A DNA stretch of 64,000 bases from Pedobacter sp. (GCF_031119335.1 NZ_JAVHXT010000003.1:62001-126000), one strand, 5' to 3'. Counted from the stretch's first letter, positions 1 through 8,681 are shown. Notes: a model not told the origin generated them from the letters alone. Program-made: numbers and translations.

Positions 1-266
1 CTTTAAAAAATGATATACGTACTTCTTTTACCTTGATCTATAACAGCGGTTCATGGTTGATTGTGGCATCAGACAGTATGTAAATACAAATTTCATACAC
101 CAAATATATAAAGTATATAGGAATAGTAGTAATTAATTTTAAGATTTATTTATTCCGAACTACGAATAATCAAATTATTACAACGCTTACGACATAATTA
201 AAATCATCGCAAAACCCTGAAAAACAAAGAAAAATAAATTAAAACGCTTGGTTATTTAGAATGGTT
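1..266. other. AT-rich stretch without a recognisable gene
   Basis: No convincing open frame, RNA gene or repeat was seen here. It lies downstream of the leftward Rrf2 gene and runs off the window edge, so it may hold the end of an intergenic region or the promoter of a gene outside the window. Confidence 0.5.
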
Positions 267-704
267 TTAAATTTCTATTTTTAGGTTATCTTCCCTAGCA
301 ATTACATCTGCAATGCTAGTTTCACCTAAAATTTTGAGTGTAGCATCACGCACATCTATAAATGCACTTCTAATACCACAAGTTACCTCGTCTTTACATT
401 CATCACATTTGTGATAGAAGTTTAAACTAGCGCATGGCAACATAGCTACGGGACCATCTGTTAAGCGCAAAATTTGCACTAAGAAGATTTCTTCTGGCTT
501 CTTATTTAGGCTATAACCGCCTCCAGCACCCTTTTTACTGTAAAGAAAACCAGCGTTTCTTAGGTCTAAAAGAATTTGCTCTAAAAATTTCTTGGGGATG
601 CGCTCTTCCTCTGCAATTTTTGAGATTTGCATTGGTGGCATATCTAGATTTTTACCTAGCGCAACTAGCGCTTTAATGGCGTATTTTGTCTTTTTAGAAA
701 GCAT
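267..704 (-). CDS. Rrf2 family transcriptional regulator
   Basis: A 145-residue protein with the winged-helix layout of Rrf2 regulators: the N-terminal KYAIKALVALG helix, a recognition segment around residues 25-70 ending in the GGGYSL wing, then a cysteine cluster at Cys91, Cys100, Cys103 and Cys109. In this family (IscR, CymR, NsrR) such cysteines may bind an Fe-S cluster, although some members sense metabolites instead. Target genes are not visible; in Bacteroidota such genes often control sulfur or Fe-S metabolism, which is inference here. The ATG lies six bases after a perfect TACATTTG box, suggesting a leaderless or nearly leaderless transcript. Confidence 0.9.
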   Translation of the reverse strand: MLSKKTKYAIKALVALGKNLDMPPMQISKIAEEERIPKKFLEQILLDLRNAGFLYSKKGAGGGYSLNKKPEEIFLVQILRLTDGPVAMLPCASLNFYHKCDECKDEVTCGIRSAFIDVRDATLKILGETSIADVIAREDNLKIEI

Positions 705-710
705 ACGTTA

Positions 711-718
711 CAAATGTA
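711..718 (-). promoter_or_regulatory. -7 promoter box of the Rrf2 gene
   Basis: On the minus strand this reads TACATTTG, a perfect match to the Bacteroidota -7 consensus TAnnTTTG. It ends six bases before the ATG, so transcription would start at or next to the start codon. No clear -33 TTTG was assigned. Confidence 0.55.
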
Positions 719-874
719 TGAAATATTGTTGGATTGTTAGATTGTTGGTTAACTGTTGAAACTGGTTAACTGATAAATTGCAAATTGAATATTTCCCGCA
801 GATGGCCGCTGATAGTTGGTGATATGTTTTTAACTCTTTGATGATTGGCTATTGATGATTGGTTATTTGTAAGA

Positions 875-1387
875 CTACTTCTCGTAGTTTTCTGGTATCC
901 TCCCCTCTTTGGCTGCTTCAATATACAACTTTACTTGATTAACGCAGGACGATAAGTTCTTTTTAACCTCATGTTCCCAAAAACGCATCACTACATAGCC
1001 CATTGCCTGTAAAGTGTTATTTACGAAATGGTCACGCTGTATATTACGTTCTATTTTAGGATACCAAAAAGCTTGGTTGGTTTTAGGTTTACGTTTTTGC
1101 CATTCGTAACCATGCCAAAAATCGCCGTCGATAAATATAGCGAGTTGGTATTTTTCAATGACCAAATCTGGCCTACCTGGCAAATCTTTGCGATGAATTC
1201 TGAAGCGAATGTTTTCTTTCCAAAGGGCTTTACGCAGCAATAGTTCTGGCTTGCTGTTGCAGCCCTTAATCTTTGCCATGGTTTTGCTGCGTTGCTTTGT
1301 GGTGTAAAATCCAGCACTTTCTTCAAACCGTGGAACTTTGATAGCATCTTCTTCTAAAGGCAAGTAAAACTTAGGCGGCTTTTTCAT
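875..1387 (-). CDS. vsr: Very short patch repair (Vsr) endonuclease
   Basis: A 170-residue Vsr-type DNA mismatch endonuclease. The family nicks 5' of the T in T:G mismatches arising from deamination of 5-methylcytosine. Visible features are the N-terminal RSKTMAKIKGCNSKPE segment (about 33-48), the GRPDLV motif with the metal-binding Asp near 74, and FIDGDFWHGYEW (about 85-96), which matches the catalytic FxHGCFWH region, although the usual H-G-C reads D-G-D. The length is close to the family norm. Vsr is normally encoded beside a cytosine-5 methyltransferase, but none is present in this window. A near-consensus TAATTTCG box ends just upstream of the ATG. Confidence 0.88.
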   Translation of the reverse strand: MKKPPKFYLPLEEDAIKVPRFEESAGFYTTKQRSKTMAKIKGCNSKPELLLRKALWKENIRFRIHRKDLPGRPDLVIEKYQLAIFIDGDFWHGYEWQKRKPKTNQAFWYPKIERNIQRDHFVNNTLQAMGYVVMRFWEHEVKKNLSSCVNQVKLYIEAAKEGRIPENYEK

Positions 1388-1556
1388 CGCTCTGCGAAAT
1401 TACATTTTAATACCAATTATCATTTTGATAAAACCATTAAGCCAAACAAAAATGCAACTCGTCATCTTTTGATATTCAGACCCCTAGCAATTCAACATAT
1501 TTACAAAGTATTTATCCCCACTTTTTGTTTGGTTATTGTATTTTTACCTGTATAAA

Positions 1557-2624
1557 ATGGCGCTAACACTTAAAAAATTACTACAAAAGAAACTTATTAA
1601 ACAGAATATTAAATATACCGGAATTGGTATTTTAGTTGGTATTTGTTTAAGCTTAGTTATCATGGTGGTTAGCAATAATCCAATTACTTTTAAGCGCTTA
1701 TTTTTAAATATCTTATTTAGCTTATTTATCACTTTAAGCATCTCTAATATCTTTTCGATATTTCGAAAATACAGCGAAAAATTTACCCGCCGCTTTTGGC
1801 AATACATCTTACTCTATTACCTATGCAATTTGTTAGGAATGGTAGTTGGCGTAGAAATTTGCTATGTAATTATTTCATTCATCTACGATTTTCCATACGA
1901 ATTTCTTAACCATTTACGAGAGTATAAATTCAACGCAGTAATTGTGACGATTGCTGGTACGCTCATGCTTCTTTACCACTTACAACAACGTAATGCAGAA
2001 AGTGCGTTAAAAGTAAAAGAAGCCGATTTAATTCGTATCAACCAACTAAAAACCCAAGCTGAATTACAAGCATTGCAATCTAAAATTAACCCGCACTTTT
2101 TGTACAATGCGCTAAATGCCATTACCAGTTTAATCCATGAAGATCCGGATAAGGCCGAGGACATGACCATTAAACTGTCGAAATTATTTAGGTACAGTAT
2201 CAACTCGCAACAAGAGAACTTTTGTAGCTTAAAAGAGGAAATTGATATCCTTAACACCTATTTAGCGATTGAAAAAGTGAGATTTGGAAATAGAATTAAC
2301 TTTAATATTGAGGTAGATGAACAGCTTGCGCACCTAAGTTTTCCGAGATTTTTATTGCAACCTTTAGTGGAAAACGCATTAAAACACGGACTTAAGGATA
2401 CGTTTAAAAATGGTTTATTGGAAGTGAAAGTGAGCCAAAACGGAGGAAAGTTAGAAATTTTAGTTTTAGATAATGGCGTTTCTTTTTCTGATGAACTAGT
2501 AGCTGGCTACGGTCTGCAAAGTACCTTCGACAAGCTTGCTTTGTTATATCCAGAACAACACGAATTTGAACTGATTAATCAACCGAAAAAGCATATTAAA
2601 ATTACCATACCTGTAAGCGCATGA
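1557..2624 (+). CDS. LytS-type sensor histidine kinase
   Basis: A membrane sensor kinase of the His_kinase (PF06580) class. Four hydrophobic segments fill the first 150 residues, followed by a short coiled region and the INPHFLYNALNAI phospho-acceptor motif (His180 counted from the ATG chosen here). The ATPase domain shows LQPLVENALKHG and a LDNG box. I chose the ATG at 1557. An in-frame TTG at 1536 would add seven residues but lies on top of a TATTTTTA sequence that could be the -7 box. The stop overlaps the next start by four bases (ATGA), so this kinase and the LytTR regulator are translationally coupled partners. The stimulus is not evident. Confidence 0.9.
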   Translation: MALTLKKLLQKKLIKQNIKYTGIGILVGICLSLVIMVVSNNPITFKRLFLNILFSLFITLSISNIFSIFRKYSEKFTRRFWQYILLYYLCNLLGMVVGVEICYVIISFIYDFPYEFLNHLREYKFNAVIVTIAGTLMLLYHLQQRNAESALKVKEADLIRINQLKTQAELQALQSKINPHFLYNALNAITSLIHEDPDKAEDMTIKLSKLFRYSINSQQENFCSLKEEIDILNTYLAIEKVRFGNRINFNIEVDEQLAHLSFPRFLLQPLVENALKHGLKDTFKNGLLEVKVSQNGGKLEILVLDNGVSFSDELVAGYGLQSTFDKLALLYPEQHEFELINQPKKHIKITIPVSA

Positions 2625-3364
2625 GCTGGAAAACCATTATTATTGAAGACGAACAACTGGCTAGACAAAGACTGAAAAGGCTTTTGGCAAATTACGATGA
2701 AATAGAAATTATTGCAGAAGCTGAAAATGGTTTGCAGGGATTGGAACTGATTAATAAACATCAGCCCGACTTAATTTTTCTAGATATAGAAATGCCAATT
2801 TTAAATGGCTTCGAAATGTTGGCAAAACTATCGGAATATCAACCAAAAGTGGTTTTCACTACTGCTTACGACCAATATGCCATTAAAGCATTTGATGAAG
2901 GTTCTATTGATTATTTGCTTAAGCCAATAGAATTAGAACGGTTGGACAAAACTATCCATAAATTAAAGCAAACCAATTTAGCCAAACCCGCAATTGCCAT
3001 TGAAGATTTATTGTTACAGATTAAAGGCAAAACAGCCATAAAAACACTAACCGTAAAATTGGGCGATAGAATTTTATTGATAAAGATTGATGACATTATC
3101 CATATACAAGCAGAAGATAAATATGTATTTCTGCATACAAACGACGGCAAAAAACACTTAACAGATTACACCTTGTCTGTTTTAGAAACTAAATTACCAG
3201 ATGATTTTCTTCGTATTCACCGTAGTGATATCATTAACACCAATCATATTACAGAAATACGACGTGGATTTAATGGGGCATTGATATTCGTGATGAGCAA
3301 TGGTGCTAAAATAACGTCCAGCAGGTCTAACAGCGAAAGTTTGCGTTTAAAGTTTGGCATTTAG
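2621..3364 (+). CDS. LytTR family response regulator
   Basis: A 247-residue response regulator with an N-terminal receiver domain (acidic pair ED at 9-10, phospho-acceptor Asp55 in FLDIEMP, conserved Lys101 in YLLKPIE) and a C-terminal LytTR DNA-binding domain from about residue 140 (ILLIKIDDIIHIQAEDKY, then FLRIHRSDIIN). It is the evident output of the upstream LytS-like kinase, with which it overlaps by four bases. Such pairs in Bacteroidota often regulate a nearby operon; here the next genes are a repeat and an unrelated kinase, so the targets are unknown. Confidence 0.92.
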   Translation: MSWKTIIIEDEQLARQRLKRLLANYDEIEIIAEAENGLQGLELINKHQPDLIFLDIEMPILNGFEMLAKLSEYQPKVVFTTAYDQYAIKAFDEGSIDYLLKPIELERLDKTIHKLKQTNLAKPAIAIEDLLLQIKGKTAIKTLTVKLGDRILLIKIDDIIHIQAEDKYVFLHTNDGKKHLTDYTLSVLETKLPDDFLRIHRSDIINTNHITEIRRGFNGALIFVMSNGAKITSSRSNSESLRLKFGI

Positions 3365-3418
3365 AGACTTTTAAAATGAGGTAAATATTTGATAGATTGA
3401 ATTTTTCGATAAAACACA

Positions 3419-3741
3419 GTTTACGCAGTTGACCATTCAACTTTTGAAGCATCAAAAGTTTACAAAAATGCTTGTCAATCCCGCTATGTGCCTTCTCACA
3501 ATCTCCCCCTCATCAAAAAACAGCGGCACTTCGTTTTGTTTGTTCGTTATAAATGAAAGTGCTCTGCGGAATTGAGCACAAAACCACTGCGTTTAAGGTT
3601 TGGCTATGCTGCTTTTCCTTTTGTGCTACTGTTTTTTGATTTGCCCGGCACTGGGGATTGACGGGCGTTCTTGGCACAAAACAGTGATTTATTAACGACA
3701 CCTTGTAAATGGGCTAAATCAAAAACGATAAAGATGTGTCT
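3419..3741 (+). repeat. MITE-like repeat, copy A (long core, truncated ends)
   Basis: This stretch shares long near-identical blocks with 5213-5654 and, inverted, with 49221-49595. They include the CAACTTTTGAAGCATCAAAAG hairpin segment, a block around CACTGCGTTTAAGGTTTGGC and a block around GCACTGGGGATTGACGGGCG. The left terminal repeat seen in the other copies is missing; the right end keeps only GATGTGT. It accounts for most of the 525-base gap between two signalling genes. The short open frame inside it (about 3513-3701, minus) is part of the repeat and is not called. Confidence 0.7.
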
Positions 3742-3838
3742 CCACCCGCCTACGTATTTATATTCATCAAAATTTAAGCGGTTTCTTAGTCTATTTTTAT
3801 GTTAAAATGCTTGGGCACAAGTATTAATTTTATTCTTA

Positions 3839-3872
3839 TTTGGTGTAAATAACTAAAGCTTTGCTATTTTTG
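3839..3872 (+). promoter_or_regulatory. Promoter of the histidine kinase gene at 3890
   Basis: TTTG at 3839-3842 and TATTTTTG at 3865-3872 are 22 bases apart, matching the Bacteroidota -33/-7 pattern (TTTG and TAnnTTTG). The predicted transcription start falls only about a dozen bases before the TTG at 3890, which supports that codon as the start. Confidence 0.5.
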
Positions 3873-3889
3873 TTTACCAAACCAACGCC

Positions 3890-5197
3890 TTGTTACAGTT
3901 TTTAACATATCAAACGCCTGCTAAATTTTCCAAAGAATTTAACGAACACGCTGACAATACCAACCTAAGGTCTGTTAAAGTAATAAGTGGCTTTTTACTT
4001 GCCATTAGCGGCGTTGGAAGAATAATTTCAGTGTTTTTTAGCGAAGATGTAGTGCTAATTCAAGGCTATCAACAGTTTTCGTTAAATAATTGGTTTCAAA
4101 TTTCCGGAAGTGCATTTTTTTTGATTTTAAGCACTTACGCTATAAAACAGCAGCAGAAGGATTTGCTAAAAAAGATGATAGTTTTTGCTTTTGCAGCCTA
4201 TTTTCTTACAATGGCTTTCAATATTAGTTACATTGTTTCGCAGCACAATACAAAAAATACACTTTTTATATTTTTAGTGGGTATTGTCGCTACAAGCCTT
4301 TTCTTTACCCTAGAGATTAAGCAGATGAAATTTATTGTGGCTTATATTATTGGTGTTTATTTTGCCACAACCCTATTTTCTGATATAGCAATACAACAAA
4401 AAATCATCAATTTTATTGCCGGATTGATACTTGGAATTGTCTTGCTCAGTTTTTCTAGGTACAGTTATTATTTCAAATCATCACACTTTGTGCAGATTAA
4501 AGAATTGGAAGAAAAAAACCAAGAAATACTGCTTTTAAACAACCAGAAAAGCGAAATTTTATCTTTTGTAGCTCACGATTTAAGAGCGCCATTAAATAAC
4601 ATCGATGCTTTAAGTCAGTTGTTATTGCTAGAGAAAAGTGATAACAATGAAATGAAAATGATTTCGAATTCGGCTTTACAGGCAAAAAATATCATTAACG
4701 ATTTGATAGAAGCGGTAAAAACTGAGCAAGCCGATATTTTGAAAGAAAGTATTCTTCTGAAACCCTACATCAGCAGAATTATTAATAAATGGGAAGCTAA
4801 TACCACACGTAAAATTGAGTTTAGTCAAGACCGTGAAGATTTGAACATGCATGCAAATGCCTCGAAATTGGAGCGTGTAATTGATAATTTAATCAGCAAT
4901 GCGTTCAAGTTCTCAAGTTCAGACAAGCCAATTTCTATTGATGTAAGTACTTTGAAGAATAATATTTTCATTAAAGTGAAGGATTTCGGAATTGGGATAC
5001 CTCTAGATTTGCAATCTCATATTTTTGAACAGTTTTCTAAAGCCAGCAGAAAGGGTTTATTGGGAGAGAAATCTATTGGATTAGGTCTGCATATTTCTCA
5101 TAAAATTATTGAACAGCATAAAGGCGAGTTATCGGTAAATAGTACTGAAAACGAGGGAACTACATTTACTATTCAGTTGCCATTGAAAATAGCTTAA
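3890..5197 (+). CDS. Membrane-bound HisKA/HATPase sensor histidine kinase
   Basis: A 435-residue kinase. About six hydrophobic segments occupy residues 30-190, then a short coiled coil leads into the H-box FVAHDLRAPLNNID (His229), an N-box NLISNAFKF near 335, a G1 box VKDFGIGIP near 368 and a GLGLHIS G2 box near 402. The start codon is TTG. No nearby ATG exists in frame and a well-placed promoter lies just upstream. No adjacent response regulator is encoded and no sensory domain other than the membrane region is recognisable, so it probably works with a partner elsewhere. It is flanked on both sides by copies of the same MITE-like repeat. Confidence 0.88.
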   Translation: MLQFLTYQTPAKFSKEFNEHADNTNLRSVKVISGFLLAISGVGRIISVFFSEDVVLIQGYQQFSLNNWFQISGSAFFLILSTYAIKQQQKDLLKKMIVFAFAAYFLTMAFNISYIVSQHNTKNTLFIFLVGIVATSLFFTLEIKQMKFIVAYIIGVYFATTLFSDIAIQQKIINFIAGLILGIVLLSFSRYSYYFKSSHFVQIKELEEKNQEILLLNNQKSEILSFVAHDLRAPLNNIDALSQLLLLEKSDNNEMKMISNSALQAKNIINDLIEAVKTEQADILKESILLKPYISRIINKWEANTTRKIEFSQDREDLNMHANASKLERVIDNLISNAFKFSSSDKPISIDVSTLKNNIFIKVKDFGIGIPLDLQSHIFEQFSKASRKGLLGEKSIGLGLHISHKIIEQHKGELSVNSTENEGTTFTIQLPLKIA

Positions 5198-5212
5198 TGC
5201 CTTAAAACAGTC

Positions 5213-5654
5213 CCGATTAACGTCTTATCGTGTGGAGACAAATATTTAGGTTTATCTATCAATTTACGCAGTTGGTTATTCAACTTTTGAAGCATCAAAA
5301 GTTTACAAAAATGCTTGTCAATCCCGCTATGTGCCTTCTCACAGTCTCCCTTCATCAAAAAACAGTGGCACTTCGTTTAATCAGTTTTCTTATTTTGTTT
5401 TTATTTGCCTGATTGAGCCCTACGGGGTTTGTTTGTTAGTGATAAATGAAGGTGCTTTGCAGAATTGAGCACAAAACCACTGCGTTTAAGGTTTGGCTAT
5501 GCTACTTTTACTTTTGTGCTACTGTTTTTTGATTTGGCCGGCACTGGGGATTGACGGGCGTTCTTGGCACAAAACAGTGATTTATTAACAATACCTTGCA
5601 AATAGGCTAATCAAAAACGATACAGAGGTGTACACACGATAGGATTTTATCTGG
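5213..5654 (+). repeat. MITE-like repeat, copy B (complete, long core)
   Basis: A 442-bp element bounded by imperfect terminal inverted repeats: the left end reads CCGATTAACGTCTTATCGTG and the right end is the reverse complement of CCAGATAAAATCCTATCGTG. The core matches copies A (3419-3741) and C (49221-49595). No transposase is encoded; a 60-codon frame inside it has no recognisable product. It directly precedes the IS110-family element. Confidence 0.72.
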
Positions 5655-5744
5655 AGACGAACCGTCAAATGTCTCGTCCTTTAGATTTGTTTCATTCTTT
5701 AAGGCTAACTGATTATTAGTTTTTTTAGCTTTAAGAAATACCTA

Positions 5745-5815
5745 AATCGGTAGCGGCACATTAACCGTTCGTCAAGGCTTGAGACCTATAGGGTGATATA
5801 ATCCGCTACCGTTTT
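5745..5815 (+). ncRNA. Candidate bridge RNA region of the IS110 element
   Basis: A perfect 9-bp stem, CGGTAGCGG (5748-5756) with CCGCTACCG (5803-5811), closes a 46-nt region that contains smaller palindromes (CAAGGCTTG, CCTATAGG), followed by a T-run. A second small stem, GAGAC with GTCTC, lies near 5653-5678. In IS110-group elements the non-coding end before the recombinase gene is transcribed as a bridge RNA whose loops pair with donor and target DNA. That this stretch is such an RNA is inference from position and structure; guide loops were not assigned. Confidence 0.4.
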
Positions 5816-5915
5816 TCCCTTAGTGACCAGATAACAATTAGGGCATTACCCATTATTAAGGACTTGGATCGATGGGGCAAAAAATTAGGTTTCACAAACT
5901 TAAAAAAATAACAAG

Positions 5916-6941
5916 ATGATTACCACCACCACAAAATTTTTTATCGGCATCGATGTTTCCAAACCTTATTTCGACGTGTCCCTAATGGCAGTAATGAATC
6001 ACAGCAAACAACCTGTGAAAAGTATACAGTTTGAGAACACAGCATCTGGAATAAAGCTATTTGAAAAATGGCTTAGGGCGCAACAGGTTACTATGGATGA
6101 AGATTCGCTCGTGGTTATCGAAAATACGGGGATATACCATCGTTTAATCTGGTCTTTTTGCAGCAAAGCCCAACTCCCCATCCACATTGGCAATGCAGCG
6201 CACATTAAATGGAGCTTTGGCATTGCAAGGGGGAAAAATGATAAAATAGATAGCCTACGATTATGTAATTATGCCTTTAAAGAAGCTGATGGCTTAAAGG
6301 CTAGCCCATCTTTAGACCCATCATTGCTGCATTTAAAGGATTTTATAGCCACTCGTACAAAGCTATTGAAACAACTATCGGGCATTAAAACCTCAATTAG
6401 AGAGATGAAGGATACAAATGAAAAACCACATCAAAAATTGATGGAAAAATCATTGAAAGAAGCTATACAGGGAATGCAAAAATCAATCAAAAATATAGAG
6501 ACTGAGATTAAAAAGATTATAGCTGGTAATGAAGCCTTCAAAACCAATTATAATTTATTGATGAGCATTCCAGGAATAGGGCATGTAACAGCAGCATACC
6601 TGATTGCCTGTACGTCTAATTTTGCAGGTAGCCCCAGCGGAAAGCAATTGGCCTGCTATGCCGGAGTTGCTCCTTTTGAACACTCAAGCGGAATCAGTAT
6701 AAAGGGCAAGACAAGGGTACACCGAATGGCTAACAAGGAGCTTAAGAGGCTGCTGCACCTGTGTGCATTGTCTGCAACCCAACACAATCAAGAACTAAAA
6801 ACATATTACAACAGAAAGAAGAACGAAGGCAAGCACAGCATGGCTGTGCTAAATGCAGTTAGGAATAAAATAATACTTAGGGTAGCCGCCGTGGTGAAAA
6901 ACCAAATGCCTTTTAAAAATAACTATAAAATAGCAGCATAA
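5916..6941 (+). CDS. IS110 family transposase (DEDD/serine recombinase)
   Basis: A 341-residue IS110 recombinase. The N-terminal RuvC-like domain shows FIGIDVSK (Asp13), VVIENTGIYH (Glu69) and GKNDKIDS (Asp109, Asp112), the expected DEDD set. A coiled-coil linker covers about 140-205. The C-terminal Transposase_20 domain begins LLMSIPGIGHVTAAYL and contains APFEHSSGIS, with the candidate catalytic serine at 257-258, followed by MANKELKRLLH. All key residues are present, so it looks active. The upstream non-coding end is long and structured, as expected for the group of IS110 elements whose bridge RNA lies 5' of the gene. Confidence 0.93.
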   Translation: MITTTTKFFIGIDVSKPYFDVSLMAVMNHSKQPVKSIQFENTASGIKLFEKWLRAQQVTMDEDSLVVIENTGIYHRLIWSFCSKAQLPIHIGNAAHIKWSFGIARGKNDKIDSLRLCNYAFKEADGLKASPSLDPSLLHLKDFIATRTKLLKQLSGIKTSIREMKDTNEKPHQKLMEKSLKEAIQGMQKSIKNIETEIKKIIAGNEAFKTNYNLLMSIPGIGHVTAAYLIACTSNFAGSPSGKQLACYAGVAPFEHSSGISIKGKTRVHRMANKELKRLLHLCALSATQHNQELKTYYNRKKNEGKHSMAVLNAVRNKIILRVAAVVKNQMPFKNNYKIAA

Positions 6942-6965
6942 AATTTGTTTATGTCATAACAATCA

Positions 6966-7017
6966 CCCTGACCCGTAGCGAAGCGGAAAGCTACTTGTAA
7001 ATTTATTTCAGGGTCAG
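6966..7017. repeat. Palindromic repeat, family R2 copy 1
   Basis: CCCTGACCCGTAGCGAAGCG followed by GAAAGCTACTTGTAAATTTA and TTTCAGGGTCAG. It is a near-identical copy of 11157-11207. The ends CCCTGA and TCAGGG pair, and GTAGC pairs with GCTAC inside, giving a two-stem hairpin. It directly follows the IS110 gene. Confidence 0.65.
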
Positions 7018-7067
7018 TTGGACGGATAAAATACTTAGCGATTAAACACGAAATAATTGAACATAGA

Positions 7068-8516
7068 CTAATACTCTTCCTCTATTTTTTCGGCAAACAA
7101 ATCTTTACCAAAATTGACCAGAAAAAGTTCTTTTTTTGCACGGGTTACGGCAGTGTACAACCAGCGCATAAAATCTAAATCTACCATGTCTTCGGTTAAG
7201 AAACCTTGGTCTACAAAAACAGCATCCCATTGGCCACCCTGTGCTTTATGGCACGTTACGGCGTAGGCAAATTTGATTTGTAAAGCATTGTAATAAGGGT
7301 CTTTCTTTATCGCCAACATACGTTCTTTTCTGTTAACGATATGCTCGTAATCTAACAGCAAACCTTCGTATAGTTTTTTACTGGCTTCGTAAGGTAAATT
7401 CGGACTTTCAATCTGTAAGGTATCCAGTAAAACTTTGCAGGTAATGGCACCAACATCTGGGAAATCTACCAACTCTAAAGTCACTTCCGCAAAGCGAAAA
7501 CCGTAGCGTTCTTCTTCCCTGCGTACCCGAATAATTTTTGCCATATCTCCGTTGGCAATAAAAGCGGTTTCATTATCATCGGGCAGCCAAAAGTAATTGT
7601 TGCGCACCACCATGATGTAATCTCCGCCAGTTAATTCTTCTTCTCTATAAAGTAAACGTGAGCGAATTTGGTTGTTATAGAGATTAGCAGATTTATTTGA
7701 ACGACAGACCACCAAAGAATTTTCGAGACTGTATTTTCCGTAAGCGTACTCCAAACCTTCTACAAACTTAATCCCTGTCATTCTGAAGATATCTTTGTAG
7801 CCTTTGGTCATGAATTTAGGCCAAACAGGTTCATCATCGTAAGCACCTATTAACTGGCGTAACATGGTGGCATTGGCTAAAATACCCGATTTCTTTTCTT
7901 GTCGCACTACCTCTGTTAACTCCACAGCAATAACATCTAAATGGAAATTACTACTCAAATACTCGGGGTTTAAAGCCGGGCTATCGGTGCTACCAACTGG
8001 TGGAAGCTGTGCCGTATCGCCCACGAAAAGCAGGAAGCAATTTTTAGGTTTTCCATCTGCCGCAGGCTGAAAAACGAACTCCAGTAAATCGCCGAGAAAT
8101 GAAGTTCCACTTTGTGAGTTCCAGTCATCTGCAATCATAGAAGCCTCATCTACAATAAAAACCGTGTTGGTTGCTAAGTTTGGAGCAAGCTGAAAAACCA
8201 TATCCATACTTACCGCACTTTTTTTACGGTAAATTTTCTTGTGAATTGTCAATGCTTTTTGCCCTGTGTAATTACTCATCACTTTGGCGGCCCTACCCGT
8301 TGGTGCAAGCAAAGCTGATTTTAATCCAAATTTTGGCAAAGCCTTCACTAAAGCAGCTACCGAAGTTGTTTTTCCGGTACCCGCATAACCTTTAAGTACA
8401 AAGCACGCTTCTTGATTTGGCTTACTCAGAAAAACAGCCGCTTGCCTACAAAAATCTAGCTGTTCGGCAGTGGGTGCAAAAGGGTATGATTGTGCAATTA
8501 GACTTGCTTTGTCCAT
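7068..8516 (-). CDS. RecD-like ATP-dependent DNA helicase (SF1)
   Basis: A superfamily 1B helicase of about 482 residues from the ATG at 8516. It has a Walker A motif GYAGTGKTTS near residue 43, LLAPTGRAAKVM (motif Ia), VFIVDEASM (motif II), LLFVGDTAQLPPVG (motif III) and a C-terminal UvrD_C_2 region with FAYAVTCHKAQGGQW and LYTAVTRAKKELF. It resembles stand-alone RecD-like helicases rather than the alpha subunit of RecBCD, since no recB or recC gene is nearby. An in-frame ATG at 8549 would add an unlikely MHLWHILHLCK leader and sits in repeat-derived sequence. A near-consensus CATCTTTG box ends five bases before the chosen ATG. Confidence 0.88.
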   Translation of the reverse strand: MDKASLIAQSYPFAPTAEQLDFCRQAAVFLSKPNQEACFVLKGYAGTGKTTSVAALVKALPKFGLKSALLAPTGRAAKVMSNYTGQKALTIHKKIYRKKSAVSMDMVFQLAPNLATNTVFIVDEASMIADDWNSQSGTSFLGDLLEFVFQPAADGKPKNCFLLFVGDTAQLPPVGSTDSPALNPEYLSSNFHLDVIAVELTEVVRQEKKSGILANATMLRQLIGAYDDEPVWPKFMTKGYKDIFRMTGIKFVEGLEYAYGKYSLENSLVVCRSNKSANLYNNQIRSRLLYREEELTGGDYIMVVRNNYFWLPDDNETAFIANGDMAKIIRVRREEERYGFRFAEVTLELVDFPDVGAITCKVLLDTLQIESPNLPYEASKKLYEGLLLDYEHIVNRKERMLAIKKDPYYNALQIKFAYAVTCHKAQGGQWDAVFVDQGFLTEDMVDLDFMRWLYTAVTRAKKELFLVNFGKDLFAEKIEEEY

Positions 8517-8533
8517 TTTACAAAGATGCAAAA

Positions 8534-8641
8534 TATGCCACAGATGCACAGATATTATTAATTTAACGATATGTATTTAAACAAATGATAATAGATAACT
8601 TTAATATTAAGAATAAAAACATCTGTGCATCTGTGGCAATA
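8534..8641. repeat. Inverted GCCACAGATGCACAGAT repeat pair, copy 1
   Basis: GCCACAGATGCACAGAT at the left end and its near-perfect reverse complement at the right end enclose about 75 AT-rich bases between two divergent genes. The same arrangement, with related arms, occurs at 57179-57352. The arms overlap the 5' region of the helicase gene. Confidence 0.55.
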
Positions 8642-8681
8642 AAAATCCAATTATAAAAAAAAGAACTATTTTTGTTGATAC

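Larger units (their letters stand above)
5655..6965 (+). mobile_element. IS110-family insertion sequence (ends approximate)
   Basis: The element comprises about 260 bases of structured non-coding sequence, the DEDD recombinase gene at 5916-6941 and a short 3' end. IS110 elements lack terminal inverted repeats and usually make no target duplication, so the ends cannot be fixed from one copy. The left limit is set at the end of MITE copy B and the right limit just before a palindromic repeat at 6966. Insertion beside or into short repeated palindromes is typical of this family. Confidence 0.7.

Noticed and set aside
1973..2257. 94-codon minus-strand frame inside the LytS gene
   Set aside because: It is a shadow of a clearly conserved kinase domain on the other strand.
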